Assembly: GCA_902464645.1 (NCBI GenBank)
Contig: CABQKL010000062.1
Location: 1 to 11,341 of the forward strand
DNA length: 11,341 bases
Direction of reading: 5' to 3'
Source: an uncultured Collinsella sp.
GTDB taxonomy: Bacteria > Actinomycetota > Coriobacteriia > Coriobacteriales > Coriobacteriaceae
Shown here: one piece after another, positions 5,712-11,341 of the stretch
Layout: every line of letters begins with the position of its first letter
How positions within the stretch are numbered: position 1 is the first letter of the stretch
The notes under the pieces: model-generated
The model's database searches: none
Seen by the model: the letters and a program-made list of their open reading frames with translations, nothing else
Told to the model about the DNA's origin: nothing
Made by a program: the position numbers and the translations under genes

Positions 5712-6829
5712 TTCAGTGCCTTCCTGATATCGAACAGCATGACCTCGATGGCCAGCTGGGGAGTAACGTTTCTGGCGATGTTGCGCTCGGCGGTCGCGAC
5801 CGCCTCGAGCGCCCGGGTGGCACCCGCAACATTCGTCGCGGCGGCAAGCCGCCCGATCGTGTCGCGCGCGTCTTCGTTCACGACGTCGGCCGCCTCGTCC
5901 TGAAGTGTCAGCAGCACGTCGCGCATGAGCGTCCGCGCGCTCGCCAGCGCTTCCATGATACCCGAACGCTCGCGCGCGTTGAGTTCGCGCTTGTTGCGGT
6001 CCTCAAGCTGCTTCAATGCTCCACGCGACAGGTAGTCGGCGTTTTGCTCGAGCACCTTTTCCTGTGTGGACTTGACCTCGGCGAGCGGTGCCTTAACGGC
6101 GACGATGAGCGACTTGGCGCGGCTGAGCACATCAGCCTCGTCGGCAGCAATGAGCGAATCGATGGCGCGGACCATCTGGCGGCGAGCATCCTGGCGCTCG
6201 GCACTCTTAAGGAACTCGATGCCGCGCGTGGGGCTCCCCGCCACGGCGACCGCCATGCGGCAACGCGCGAGGTCCTGACCCGTCGCGCGGCTCACGGCCT
6301 GCGCGGCCACGGTGGGCGACACCAGCCGAAACGGCACGCACTGACAGCGGCTCACGATGGTGGGCAGCATCACGTCTGCCGAGGTGCCCAGCAAGATGAA
6401 CATAACGCCCTCGGGCGGCTCCTCGAGTGTCTTGAGCAGCGCGTTGGCGGTGTTGGCTCGCAGCTGCTCGGCACGGTCGATGATGTAGACCTTGGCCTTG
6501 GCACGGATGGGCGCCAGCGGCACGTCATCGAGCAGCTCGCGGGTCTGGGCAATGAGGTAGCCCGTGGCGCTCTCGGGCGTGTAATAGTGCACGTCGGGAT
6601 GCGTGTGCCGCGCAACGCGTACGCAGCTGTCGCATGCGCCACAGCCGTCCTGCTCGCACAGGAAGGCCTGGGCGAGCGCCCATGCGGCATCGAGCTTGCC
6701 GGCGCCGGGAGCGCCCAAAAACAGGTAGGCGTGCGATGCGCGGCCGCTGGCGACGGCGTTGGTCAAAAAATCGCGCACGCGCTCTTGGGTGTCGAGCTTG
6801 GCCATCAGGCTTGCCTGAGCGGGTGCCAT
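5702..6829 (-). CDS. holB: DNA polymerase III delta-prime subunit
   Basis: This 375-residue AAA+ protein is a clamp-loader subunit that helps load the sliding clamp on DNA. It shows SHAYLFLGAPGAGK (32-45), the Walker A region in which lysine 45 is followed by leucine rather than Thr/Ser; a four-cysteine zinc module (C58, C63, C66, C69) before HTHPDVHYY; VYIIDRAEQL and NALLKTLEEPP (129-139); and the SRC motif TIVSRCQ (158-163) typical of clamp-loader subunits. The altered Walker A suits delta-prime, which need not hydrolyse ATP. The ATG at 6829 is chosen because it follows the tmk stop (6831-6833) by one base and has AAGGAGG nine bases upstream; the frame is open to 6850 but that lies inside tmk. 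It overlaps ricT by 10 nt. Confidence 0.93.
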   Translation of the reverse strand: MAPAQASLMAKLDTQERVRDFLTNAVASGRASHAYLFLGAPGAGKLDAAWALAQAFLCEQDGCGACDSCVRVARHTHPDVHYYTPESATGYLIAQTRELLDDVPLAPIRAKAKVYIIDRAEQLRANTANALLKTLEEPPEGVMFILLGTSADVMLPTIVSRCQCVPFRLVSPTVAAQAVSRATGQDLARCRMAVAVAGSPTRGIEFLKSAERQDARRQMVRAIDSLIAADEADVLSRAKSLIVAVKAPLAEVKSTQEKVLEQNADYLSRGALKQLEDRNKRELNARERSGIMEALASARTLMRDVLLTLQDEAADVVNEDARDTIGRLAAATNVAGATRALEAVATAERNIARNVTPQLAIEVMLFDIRKALKCR

Positions 6830-6830
6830 G

Positions 6831-7514
6831 TTACTCGGCCTCCTTGGCAAGCGCGGCGACGACGGCGTCTTGCGGAATGTCGAGACCGTACGCGCGAACC
6901 TGCTCGACCGTCTTCCCGAAGACCTCCTCGATGGGCGCGGTGGCGTCGATAAGCTTTACGCGATTTGGCTCCTCGGCGGCAATTGCGCAAAAGCCCTGGT
7001 AGACACGCTCCTGGAATGCCATGCCTTTTGCCTCCATGCGATCTGCCGCGCCACGGGCTGCCATGCGTAGCGCCGCCTGCTCGGGCGTGATGTGGTAGAC
7101 GAGCGTGAGCGCCGGGTGCGTCCCCGCGACGGCCAGGCTGTTGGCATCGCGCACCATCTGGCGATCGAGGCCGTCGGCAAACGCCTGGTAACAAGTCGTG
7201 GAATCGTAGAAGCGGTCACACAGGACCACCTTGCCGGCCACGAGGGCGGGAGCTATTACCTCGTGCACCAACTGGGCGCGCGCCGCCTCGTAAAGCAGCA
7301 ACTCGCAGGTGTCGCCCATCGCCGTGTTGGCGGGGTCGAGCAGCAGAGCGCGGATCTTTTCGCTGATGGCGGTGCCGCCCGGCTCGCGCAGGCTTACGAC
7401 CTGGTAGCCAGCGAGTTCGAGCGCGCGGGCAAGCAGACGCGCCTGCGTGGACTTGCCGGCACCGTCGACGCCCTCGAGCGTGATAAAGCTATGTTGAGCG
7501 GGCTCAAAAGCCAT
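6831..7514 (-). CDS. tmk: Thymidylate kinase
   Basis: This 227-residue P-loop kinase phosphorylates dTMP to dTDP, in the route to dTTP. It has the P-loop EGVDGAGKST (14-23), the dTMP-binding REPGGT (43-48), the DRFYDST motif (100-106) and a LID-like RGAADRME (154-161). The length is near the family norm of about 210, with a slightly long C-terminus. The ATG at 7514 has GGAAGGGG eight bases before it. tmk leads the run tmk-holB-ricT, with one base between tmk and holB, so the three are probably one operon. Because the plus-strand zinc-ribbon gene separates it from topA, it needs its own promoter; a candidate lies at 7567-7596. Confidence 0.95.
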   Translation of the reverse strand: MAFEPAQHSFITLEGVDGAGKSTQARLLARALELAGYQVVSLREPGGTAISEKIRALLLDPANTAMGDTCELLLYEAARAQLVHEVIAPALVAGKVVLCDRFYDSTTCYQAFADGLDRQMVRDANSLAVAGTHPALTLVYHITPEQAALRMAARGAADRMEAKGMAFQERVYQGFCAIAAEEPNRVKLIDATAPIEEVFGKTVEQVRAYGLDIPQDAVVAALAKEAE

Positions 7515-7566
7515 GGGCGCAGCCCCTTCCTACAAGGCGCGTAAATGCAGATATATCAACCAAGCC

Positions 7567-7596
7567 ATGATACCCCAGTGCTCGGCGCGTCCCCAA
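7567..7596 (-). promoter_or_regulatory. Putative promoter of the tmk-holB-ricT operon
   Basis: The minus strand has TTGGGG (7596-7591) as a weak -35, an 18-base spacer, and TATCAT (7572-7567) as the -10, preceded by CTGGGG. Start of transcription would be near 7560, about 46 nt before the tmk ATG. It sits 20 bases from the palindromic repeat at 7617-7685. Confidence 0.45.
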
Positions 7597-7616
7597 TGGC
7601 TAAAGGTGTCTTTCCA

Positions 7617-7685
7617 AAGTTGCGGTGAAATAGGGACTGATTGAAGCTCTGAGACCGCCAATCAGTCCCTATTTCACCGCAACTT
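7617..7685. repeat. Palindromic repeat, copy 1 (27-bp perfect stem)
   Basis: AAGTTGCGGTGAAATAGGGA and the next seven bases (7617-7643) pair without mismatch with 7659-7685 around a 15-nt loop. A second copy lies at 8755-8823, on the other side of the zinc-ribbon gene; the two share 24 identical bases in the right arm (7663-7686 and 8801-8824). This copy lies between the divergent tmk and zinc-ribbon promoters. There is no T-run, so it is a dispersed palindrome rather than a standard terminator. Confidence 0.8.
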
Positions 7686-7705
7686 ATGATGGGGAATTTT
7701 GGACG

Positions 7706-7716
7706 CTGGGTATAAT
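7706..7716 (+). promoter_or_regulatory. Putative promoter -10 of the zinc-ribbon gene
   Basis: CTGGGTATAAT ends in a perfect -10 box (7711-7716). No good -35 is visible; the position where it should fall (7688-7693, GATGGG) is only two bases beyond the palindromic repeat. Transcription near 7723 would leave a 30-nt leader before the ATG at 7754. Confidence 0.5.
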
Positions 7717-7753
7717 CGTCGTATTGCATTGAAATGTGGCGAAAGGAGTGGCA

Positions 7754-8737
7754 ATGTCTCGGTATTGTGCCTCGTGCGGCAAGCTTCTTGCAGATGATGC
7801 CAAGTTCTGCACCTCGTGCGGTGCACCCGTTGAGCAGACAGCCGCGAGCAATGGCCAGCCCGCGTTTGAGCAGAGCGGTTCCCTCGATACGCCGCAAACC
7901 AAATCGGACGACCCCCTCGCCTATCGCCCCGACCCCGCTGCCGGCCCCGTAGCGGTCGAAACGACGCAGCGCATGCCCGTCGCGGACACCCCGCCCCAAC
8001 AGCAACCGGCATCTACGTACGCGCCTGATTCACCGCAGGCCCCCGCCGCCAAAAAGAGCAGCACCAAGGCGCTTATCGCCGTTATCGTTGTGCTGGTGGC
8101 AATCATCATCGCCCTGGTCGTTTTCTTTGTGATCAAGCCTTTCGACAACGCCGCCACGCAAACGACTGCCGAGATTACTAAGCTGCACCATGATGTTGAC
8201 GATGATGACCTCAAGCCCCTCGACGACCCCAATAGCCTTTTTGACGATGACGACGATGACGACGATGATGGCGGCGAAGCGACCCTCTCCGAGCAAAACC
8301 TCTACCGTCGCCTGAGCGAATACTACGACCTGCTCGAAGATCTCGATAGCCAGGTCCGCGCCTGCGCGCAGGCCTTCAATGGCAGCTATCTGGAAGAAGA
8401 TCGCACCGCCCGTCAAAATCTCGCCGACGTCGCCGAGCGCACGGAAGACACCATCGAGCAGTACTACGATATCGTCGAGGACCTGGACGTCCCCATGAGC
8501 TCTAAGAACTACAGTTCCTGGAAAGACATCGTTGCCCTGTATGACGACCTGGACAACCGCATCGACGCGATCTGCGATGCCTGGGAGATCAGCCTAAAGT
8601 ACGCAAACCCCGCGGACCATAAGGACGAAATCGTGACGCCGCTGGCACGCGACAACGAGCCGGGGACCAACAGCAACAAGTACCGTCAGGACTTTGAGGA
8701 CCGCTATCCCGGCGCCAAGCCTGTCGAGGTGAAGTAA
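7754..8737 (+). CDS. Zinc-ribbon, single-pass membrane protein with a poly-Asp run
   Basis: This 327-residue protein begins with a double-CxxC zinc ribbon, C5xxC8 and C19xxC22 (CASCGKLLADDAKFCTSCGAP), of the kind often placed at the N-terminus of small bacterial membrane proteins. A Pro/Gln/Ala-rich linker (about 26-105) leads to one membrane helix (about 106-127, ALIAVIVVLVAIIIALVVFFV). The outer part starts with an acidic stretch, including nine consecutive Asp at 164-172, followed by a helical region rich in Tyr, Leu, Asp and Glu (about 180-285) with no catalytic motif that I know. The ribbon would face the cytoplasm and the acidic part the outside. The ATG at 7754 is preceded by AAAGGAG five bases away; a GTG at 7736 in frame is less likely. 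It is alone on the plus strand between topA and tmk and bounded by two repeat copies. Function unknown. Confidence 0.85.
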   Translation: MSRYCASCGKLLADDAKFCTSCGAPVEQTAASNGQPAFEQSGSLDTPQTKSDDPLAYRPDPAAGPVAVETTQRMPVADTPPQQQPASTYAPDSPQAPAAKKSSTKALIAVIVVLVAIIIALVVFFVIKPFDNAATQTTAEITKLHHDVDDDDLKPLDDPNSLFDDDDDDDDDGGEATLSEQNLYRRLSEYYDLLEDLDSQVRACAQAFNGSYLEEDRTARQNLADVAERTEDTIEQYYDIVEDLDVPMSSKNYSSWKDIVALYDDLDNRIDAICDAWEISLKYANPADHKDEIVTPLARDNEPGTNSNKYRQDFEDRYPGAKPVEVK

Positions 8738-8754
8738 TCCCAACAACTGATCAA

Positions 8755-8823
8755 AACTTGCGGTGAAATAGGGATCAATTAGGCCTTTTGCTAGCAAAAA
8801 CAGTCCCTATTTCACCGCAACTT
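8755..8823. repeat. Palindromic repeat, copy 2 (17-bp core stem)
   Basis: TTGCGGTGAAATAGGGA (8758-8774) pairs perfectly with 8804-8820; one mismatch (8757 with 8821) and two more pairs follow outside. The loop and inner part differ fully from copy 1 at 7617-7685, while the outer arms are the same, so the arms rather than the loop are conserved. It lies between the convergent zinc-ribbon and topA genes, five bases before the GC-rich palindrome at 8828. Confidence 0.8.
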
Positions 8824-8827
8824 AGAA

Positions 8828-8869
8828 GTGGGGCCGGGCGCGCATTTGCATTTGCGCGCCCGGCCCCAC
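8828..8869. terminator. 17-bp GC-rich palindrome between convergent genes, probable bidirectional terminator
   Basis: GTGGGGCCGGGCGCGCA (8828-8844) pairs perfectly with 8853-8869 around an 8-nt loop (TTTGCATT). It stands 90 nt after the zinc-ribbon stop and 31 nt after the topA stop. Neither side has a T-run, so it would be the U-less, I-shaped type proposed for actinobacteria. Position between convergent genes and the very stable stem support this role. Confidence 0.65.
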
Positions 8870-8900
8870 CGTGTCTATATATGCTCGGATATGTGCTCGG

Positions 8901-11341
8901 CTACTTGTCGGCAGCGGTCTTTTTGGTAGTCGCCTTCTTGACAGTCGTCTTTTTGGCGGTCGTCTTCTTGGCAGCAGTCTTCTTTGCCGCCGTGGTCTTC
9001 TTGGCCGTGCTCGCCTTGGTCGTGGTCTTGCGACCGCGGGCGGGCTTCTTCTCCTTGGTCGGGCAGTCCATGTTCACGCAGATGCGCCACGGGCCGCGCG
9101 CCGTGTTGACCACCACGATGGGGGCGCCGCATTCGGGGCAAGTCTCACCCGTCGCCTCGAGCTTACCGCGCGCCGGCAGAGGATAGCTCACGCCGCAGTC
9201 ATCGTAGTTGGTGCAGCGGATAAAGCGCTTGCCGCTCTTCTCGCTCTTGTGCGCGATCAGGTCGCCATGGCGTCCGGCCTCGGCGCACACCTTGCACTCG
9301 CCCACCTTAAGGTCGGGCTCGTAGTTGGTGGGGCACGTGGGGTTCACGCAAATCTCGAAGGCCTTCTGGCGGAACGGCTGGCACTTAATGCGCGGCGCGC
9401 CGCACTCGGGGCACACGGCCGCCTCGCCCTCGAGCGGGCTTACCTTGACGCCGCTCGGCACCGGATAGGTCACGTCGCAGTCGGGCCAGCCCATGCAGCC
9501 GATAAAGCTACCGCGGGTCTTGGCGCTCGTCTTCATAACCAGATCCTTGCCGCACTTGGGGCAGGCACCCACGCGCGCATCGGCCGTGACGGCGTCGCTG
9601 ATGGCGTCGCCGAGCTCCTGCGTATGTTTGAGCAGCTCGTCGAGCACACCGGCCAGCAGCGCGCGCGAGTGCGTCACGACATGCTCTTCGGTGTCCTCGC
9701 CGCGCTCGACGCGGGTCATGTCGCCGTCGAGCTCGCTGGTCATATCGGGGCTCGTGATGCGCGGGGCAAATTGCGTCAGCGCGTCGATGATGGCGATGCC
9801 CAGCTGGCTCGGCTCAACGGGATCATTTTTGAGATAGCGCACGGCATACAGGCGCTCGATGATGCTCGCACGCGTGGACTTGGTACCCAGGCCGCGCTTT
9901 TCCATCTCCTGCACGAGCTTGCCCTGGCTGTAGCGCGCGGGCGGCTCGGTCTGCTTGGCCTCGAGTTTAATGTCGAACACGTCGACCGTATCGCCCTGCT
10001 CCAGCGGCGGCATCTGCTCATCGCGCTTAAGTCCATACGGATACGCCTCGCGGAAGCCCGGAGTCACGAGCACATCGCCCGAAGCCACGAACGGCTCACC
10101 GTTCACGTCGAGCTCGAGCTTGGTGTTCTCGATGGTCGCGGGACCCATAAGCGTCGCCAGGAAGCGGCGGGCGATGAGGTCGTAGAGCTTGCGCTGACCG
10201 CCGTCGAGCGTGGACGGATCGCCCTCGCCCGTGGGGTAGATAGGCGGGTGGTCGGTGGTCTCGACTTTACCGCGCGTGGGCTTCATGGGACCAGCGAGTA
10301 CCTTTTTGCACACGGGCGCCAGCGCCGGGTTGATCTTTGCCAGGTCACTCACCACGGCGCCCAAATCGAGCGTCGCGGGATACACGGTGTTGTCGACACG
10401 CGGGTAGCTGATGAGGCCCGCCATGTAGAGAGACTCGGCGATGCGCATGGTACGCGCAGGCGAGATGCCCTCGGCTGCGGCGGCAGCCTGCAGCGAGGTG
10501 GTCGCAAACGGCGTGGGCGGCTGCTGCTTGCGCGAGCGCTTGGTCACCGCGGCGACGGTTGCCGTCGCGACGCCGTCAACATGGCCGTACGCCGTCTCAG
10601 CAGCATCCTTGTCGGTAAAGCGTGCCGTCTTGTGCGCAATCTTAAAGCGGTCATCCTCGGCAGCGCCCTGCGCAGCACCCATGCCGCGAATCTGCCAATA
10701 GTCCTCGGGCACAAACGCCATGCGCTCGCGCTCGCGCTCGACCACCAGGGCAAGCGTCGGCGTCTGCACGCGGCCGGCAGAGCGCACGTTACCAAAGCCG
10801 CCAAACTTGGCGAGCGTCAGGTAACGCGTGAGCACCGCACCCCAAATGAGGTCGATGTGCTGGCGGCTCTCGCCGGCGTCGGCCAGATTCTGGTCGAGCG
10901 AGACGAGATTATCGAAGGCCTGCGTGATCTCGGCCTTGGTAAACGAAGAGTACTGGGCGCGGGCGACCGGCAAGTCCGGCGCAACCTCGCGCACCTTGTT
11001 GAGGGCGTCCGAACCGATCAGCTCGCCCTCGCGATCGAAGTCCGTGGCGATGATGACACTGTCGGACTTCTTAGCCAGGTTCTTGAGCGAGCGAATGAGC
11101 TCTTTCTCGGCCGGCAGCTTAATGACGGGCGCCCAGGTGAGGTAGGGCAGGCTCTCGAGCTTCCAGCCCTTGATGGAGATACCGTCGGCAAGAAACGGCT
11201 TACGCTTGGTGTCGTAGGGCGGACGAGCCAGGCCATCGGGCATGTCGGCCGGCAGCATCTCGCCGTCCTCGGTCACCGAATACCAACCCAGCTTTTTATC
11301 GAACAGCACGCTGTCGCAAAAATCGGGCGCAAGGATGTGAC
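8901..11341 (-). CDS. topA: Type IA DNA topoisomerase (TopA), start outside the window
   Basis: The frame is open to the right edge, so the N-terminus is missing; residues are numbered here from the GTG at 11309, and ten codons before it are also open. It relaxes negative supercoils by cutting one strand through a tyrosine. The TOPRIM motif VIIATDFDREGELIG (85-99) carries D90, D92 and E94/E96. GNVRSAGRVQTPTLALVVERE (173 on) and the active-site block GLISYPRVDNTVYP (298-311, Y302) follow; this wording is closer to archaeal-type topoisomerase I than to the E. coli YMRTDS form. YSQGKLVQEMEKRGLGTKST is the domain IV signature. Four four-cysteine zinc ribbons (about 583-611, 633-659, 672-705, 724-749) precede a 51-residue Lys/Ala/Thr tail with repeated AKKT units, as in the basic tails of actinobacterial TopA. 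The gene is convergent to the zinc-ribbon gene. Confidence 0.9.
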   Translation of the reverse strand, partial: HILAPDFCDSVLFDKKLGWYSVTEDGEMLPADMPDGLARPPYDTKRKPFLADGISIKGWKLESLPYLTWAPVIKLPAEKELIRSLKNLAKKSDSVIIATDFDREGELIGSDALNKVREVAPDLPVARAQYSSFTKAEITQAFDNLVSLDQNLADAGESRQHIDLIWGAVLTRYLTLAKFGGFGNVRSAGRVQTPTLALVVERERERMAFVPEDYWQIRGMGAAQGAAEDDRFKIAHKTARFTDKDAAETAYGHVDGVATATVAAVTKRSRKQQPPTPFATTSLQAAAAAEGISPARTMRIAESLYMAGLISYPRVDNTVYPATLDLGAVVSDLAKINPALAPVCKKVLAGPMKPTRGKVETTDHPPIYPTGEGDPSTLDGGQRKLYDLIARRFLATLMGPATIENTKLELDVNGEPFVASGDVLVTPGFREAYPYGLKRDEQMPPLEQGDTVDVFDIKLEAKQTEPPARYSQGKLVQEMEKRGLGTKSTRASIIERLYAVRYLKNDPVEPSQLGIAIIDALTQFAPRITSPDMTSELDGDMTRVERGEDTEEHVVTHSRALLAGVLDELLKHTQELGDAISDAVTADARVGACPKCGKDLVMKTSAKTRGSFIGCMGWPDCDVTYPVPSGVKVSPLEGEAAVCPECGAPRIKCQPFRQKAFEICVNPTCPTNYEPDLKVGECKVCAEAGRHGDLIAHKSEKSGKRFIRCTNYDDCGVSYPLPARGKLEATGETCPECGAPIVVVNTARGPWRICVNMDCPTKEKKPARGRKTTTKASTAKKTTAAKKTAAKKTTAKKTTVKKATTKKTAADK

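Noticed and set aside
7515..7753. tRNA or other RNA gene upstream of tmk
   Set aside because: The strong hairpin is a repeated palindrome with a 15-nt loop; no cloverleaf or anticodon arm can be drawn.
7617..8823. CRISPR-like array from the repeated palindromes
   Set aside because: There are only two copies, more than 1 kb apart, with a gene between them and no spacers or cas genes.
8788..9186. Plus-strand frame with a hydrophobic run (VFLVVAFLTVVFLAVVFLAAVFF)
   Set aside because: It is the complement of the Lys-rich topA tail: AAG codons read as CTT/TTC give a false membrane protein.

Overview
The window is GC-rich and densely coded. It suggests an actinobacterium of the class Coriobacteriia, most likely Collinsella or a close relative. 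This is an inference from the protein wording, the Lys/Ala-rich TopA tail, a SPME/DLEY(N) nuclease-like family that I associate with Coriobacteriia, and the intergenic palindromes; no database search was possible.

Layout on the minus strand, read from right to left: a topA-like type IA DNA topoisomerase whose start lies beyond the window (8901 to the edge); then tmk (thymidylate kinase), holB (DNA polymerase III delta-prime) and a PSP1/RicT-like protein, overlapping or 1 nt apart (7514 down to 4017); then comF and a nuclease-like protein of unknown function 10 nt apart (3915 down to 1986); then, after a 730-nt gap, a solute-binding lipoprotein (1252 down to 242) with a good intrinsic terminator. 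The order tmk-holB-ricT resembles the conserved tmk...holB-yaaT cluster of Gram-positive bacteria and supports those calls.

One gene runs against the rest: a plus-strand zinc-ribbon, single-pass membrane protein with a nine-aspartate run (7754-8737), placed between topA and tmk. It is bracketed by two copies of one hairpin-forming repeat (7617-7685 and 8755-8823). A long GC-rich palindrome (8828-8869) separates it from the convergent topA.

The non-coding parts are the least ordinary. The gap at 1253-1985 holds a roughly 220-bp element with 29-bp perfect inverted repeats, each followed by a small dyad; a 13-bp GC hairpin; and a promoter-like site with a dyad between its -35 and -10 boxes. The comF leader forms a 12-bp perfect hairpin that contains the comF ribosome binding site. 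Three putative promoters (tmk, comF, zinc-ribbon gene) share a CTGGG(G)-TATMAT wording. I see no rRNA, tRNA, CRISPR array, transposase gene or prophage.
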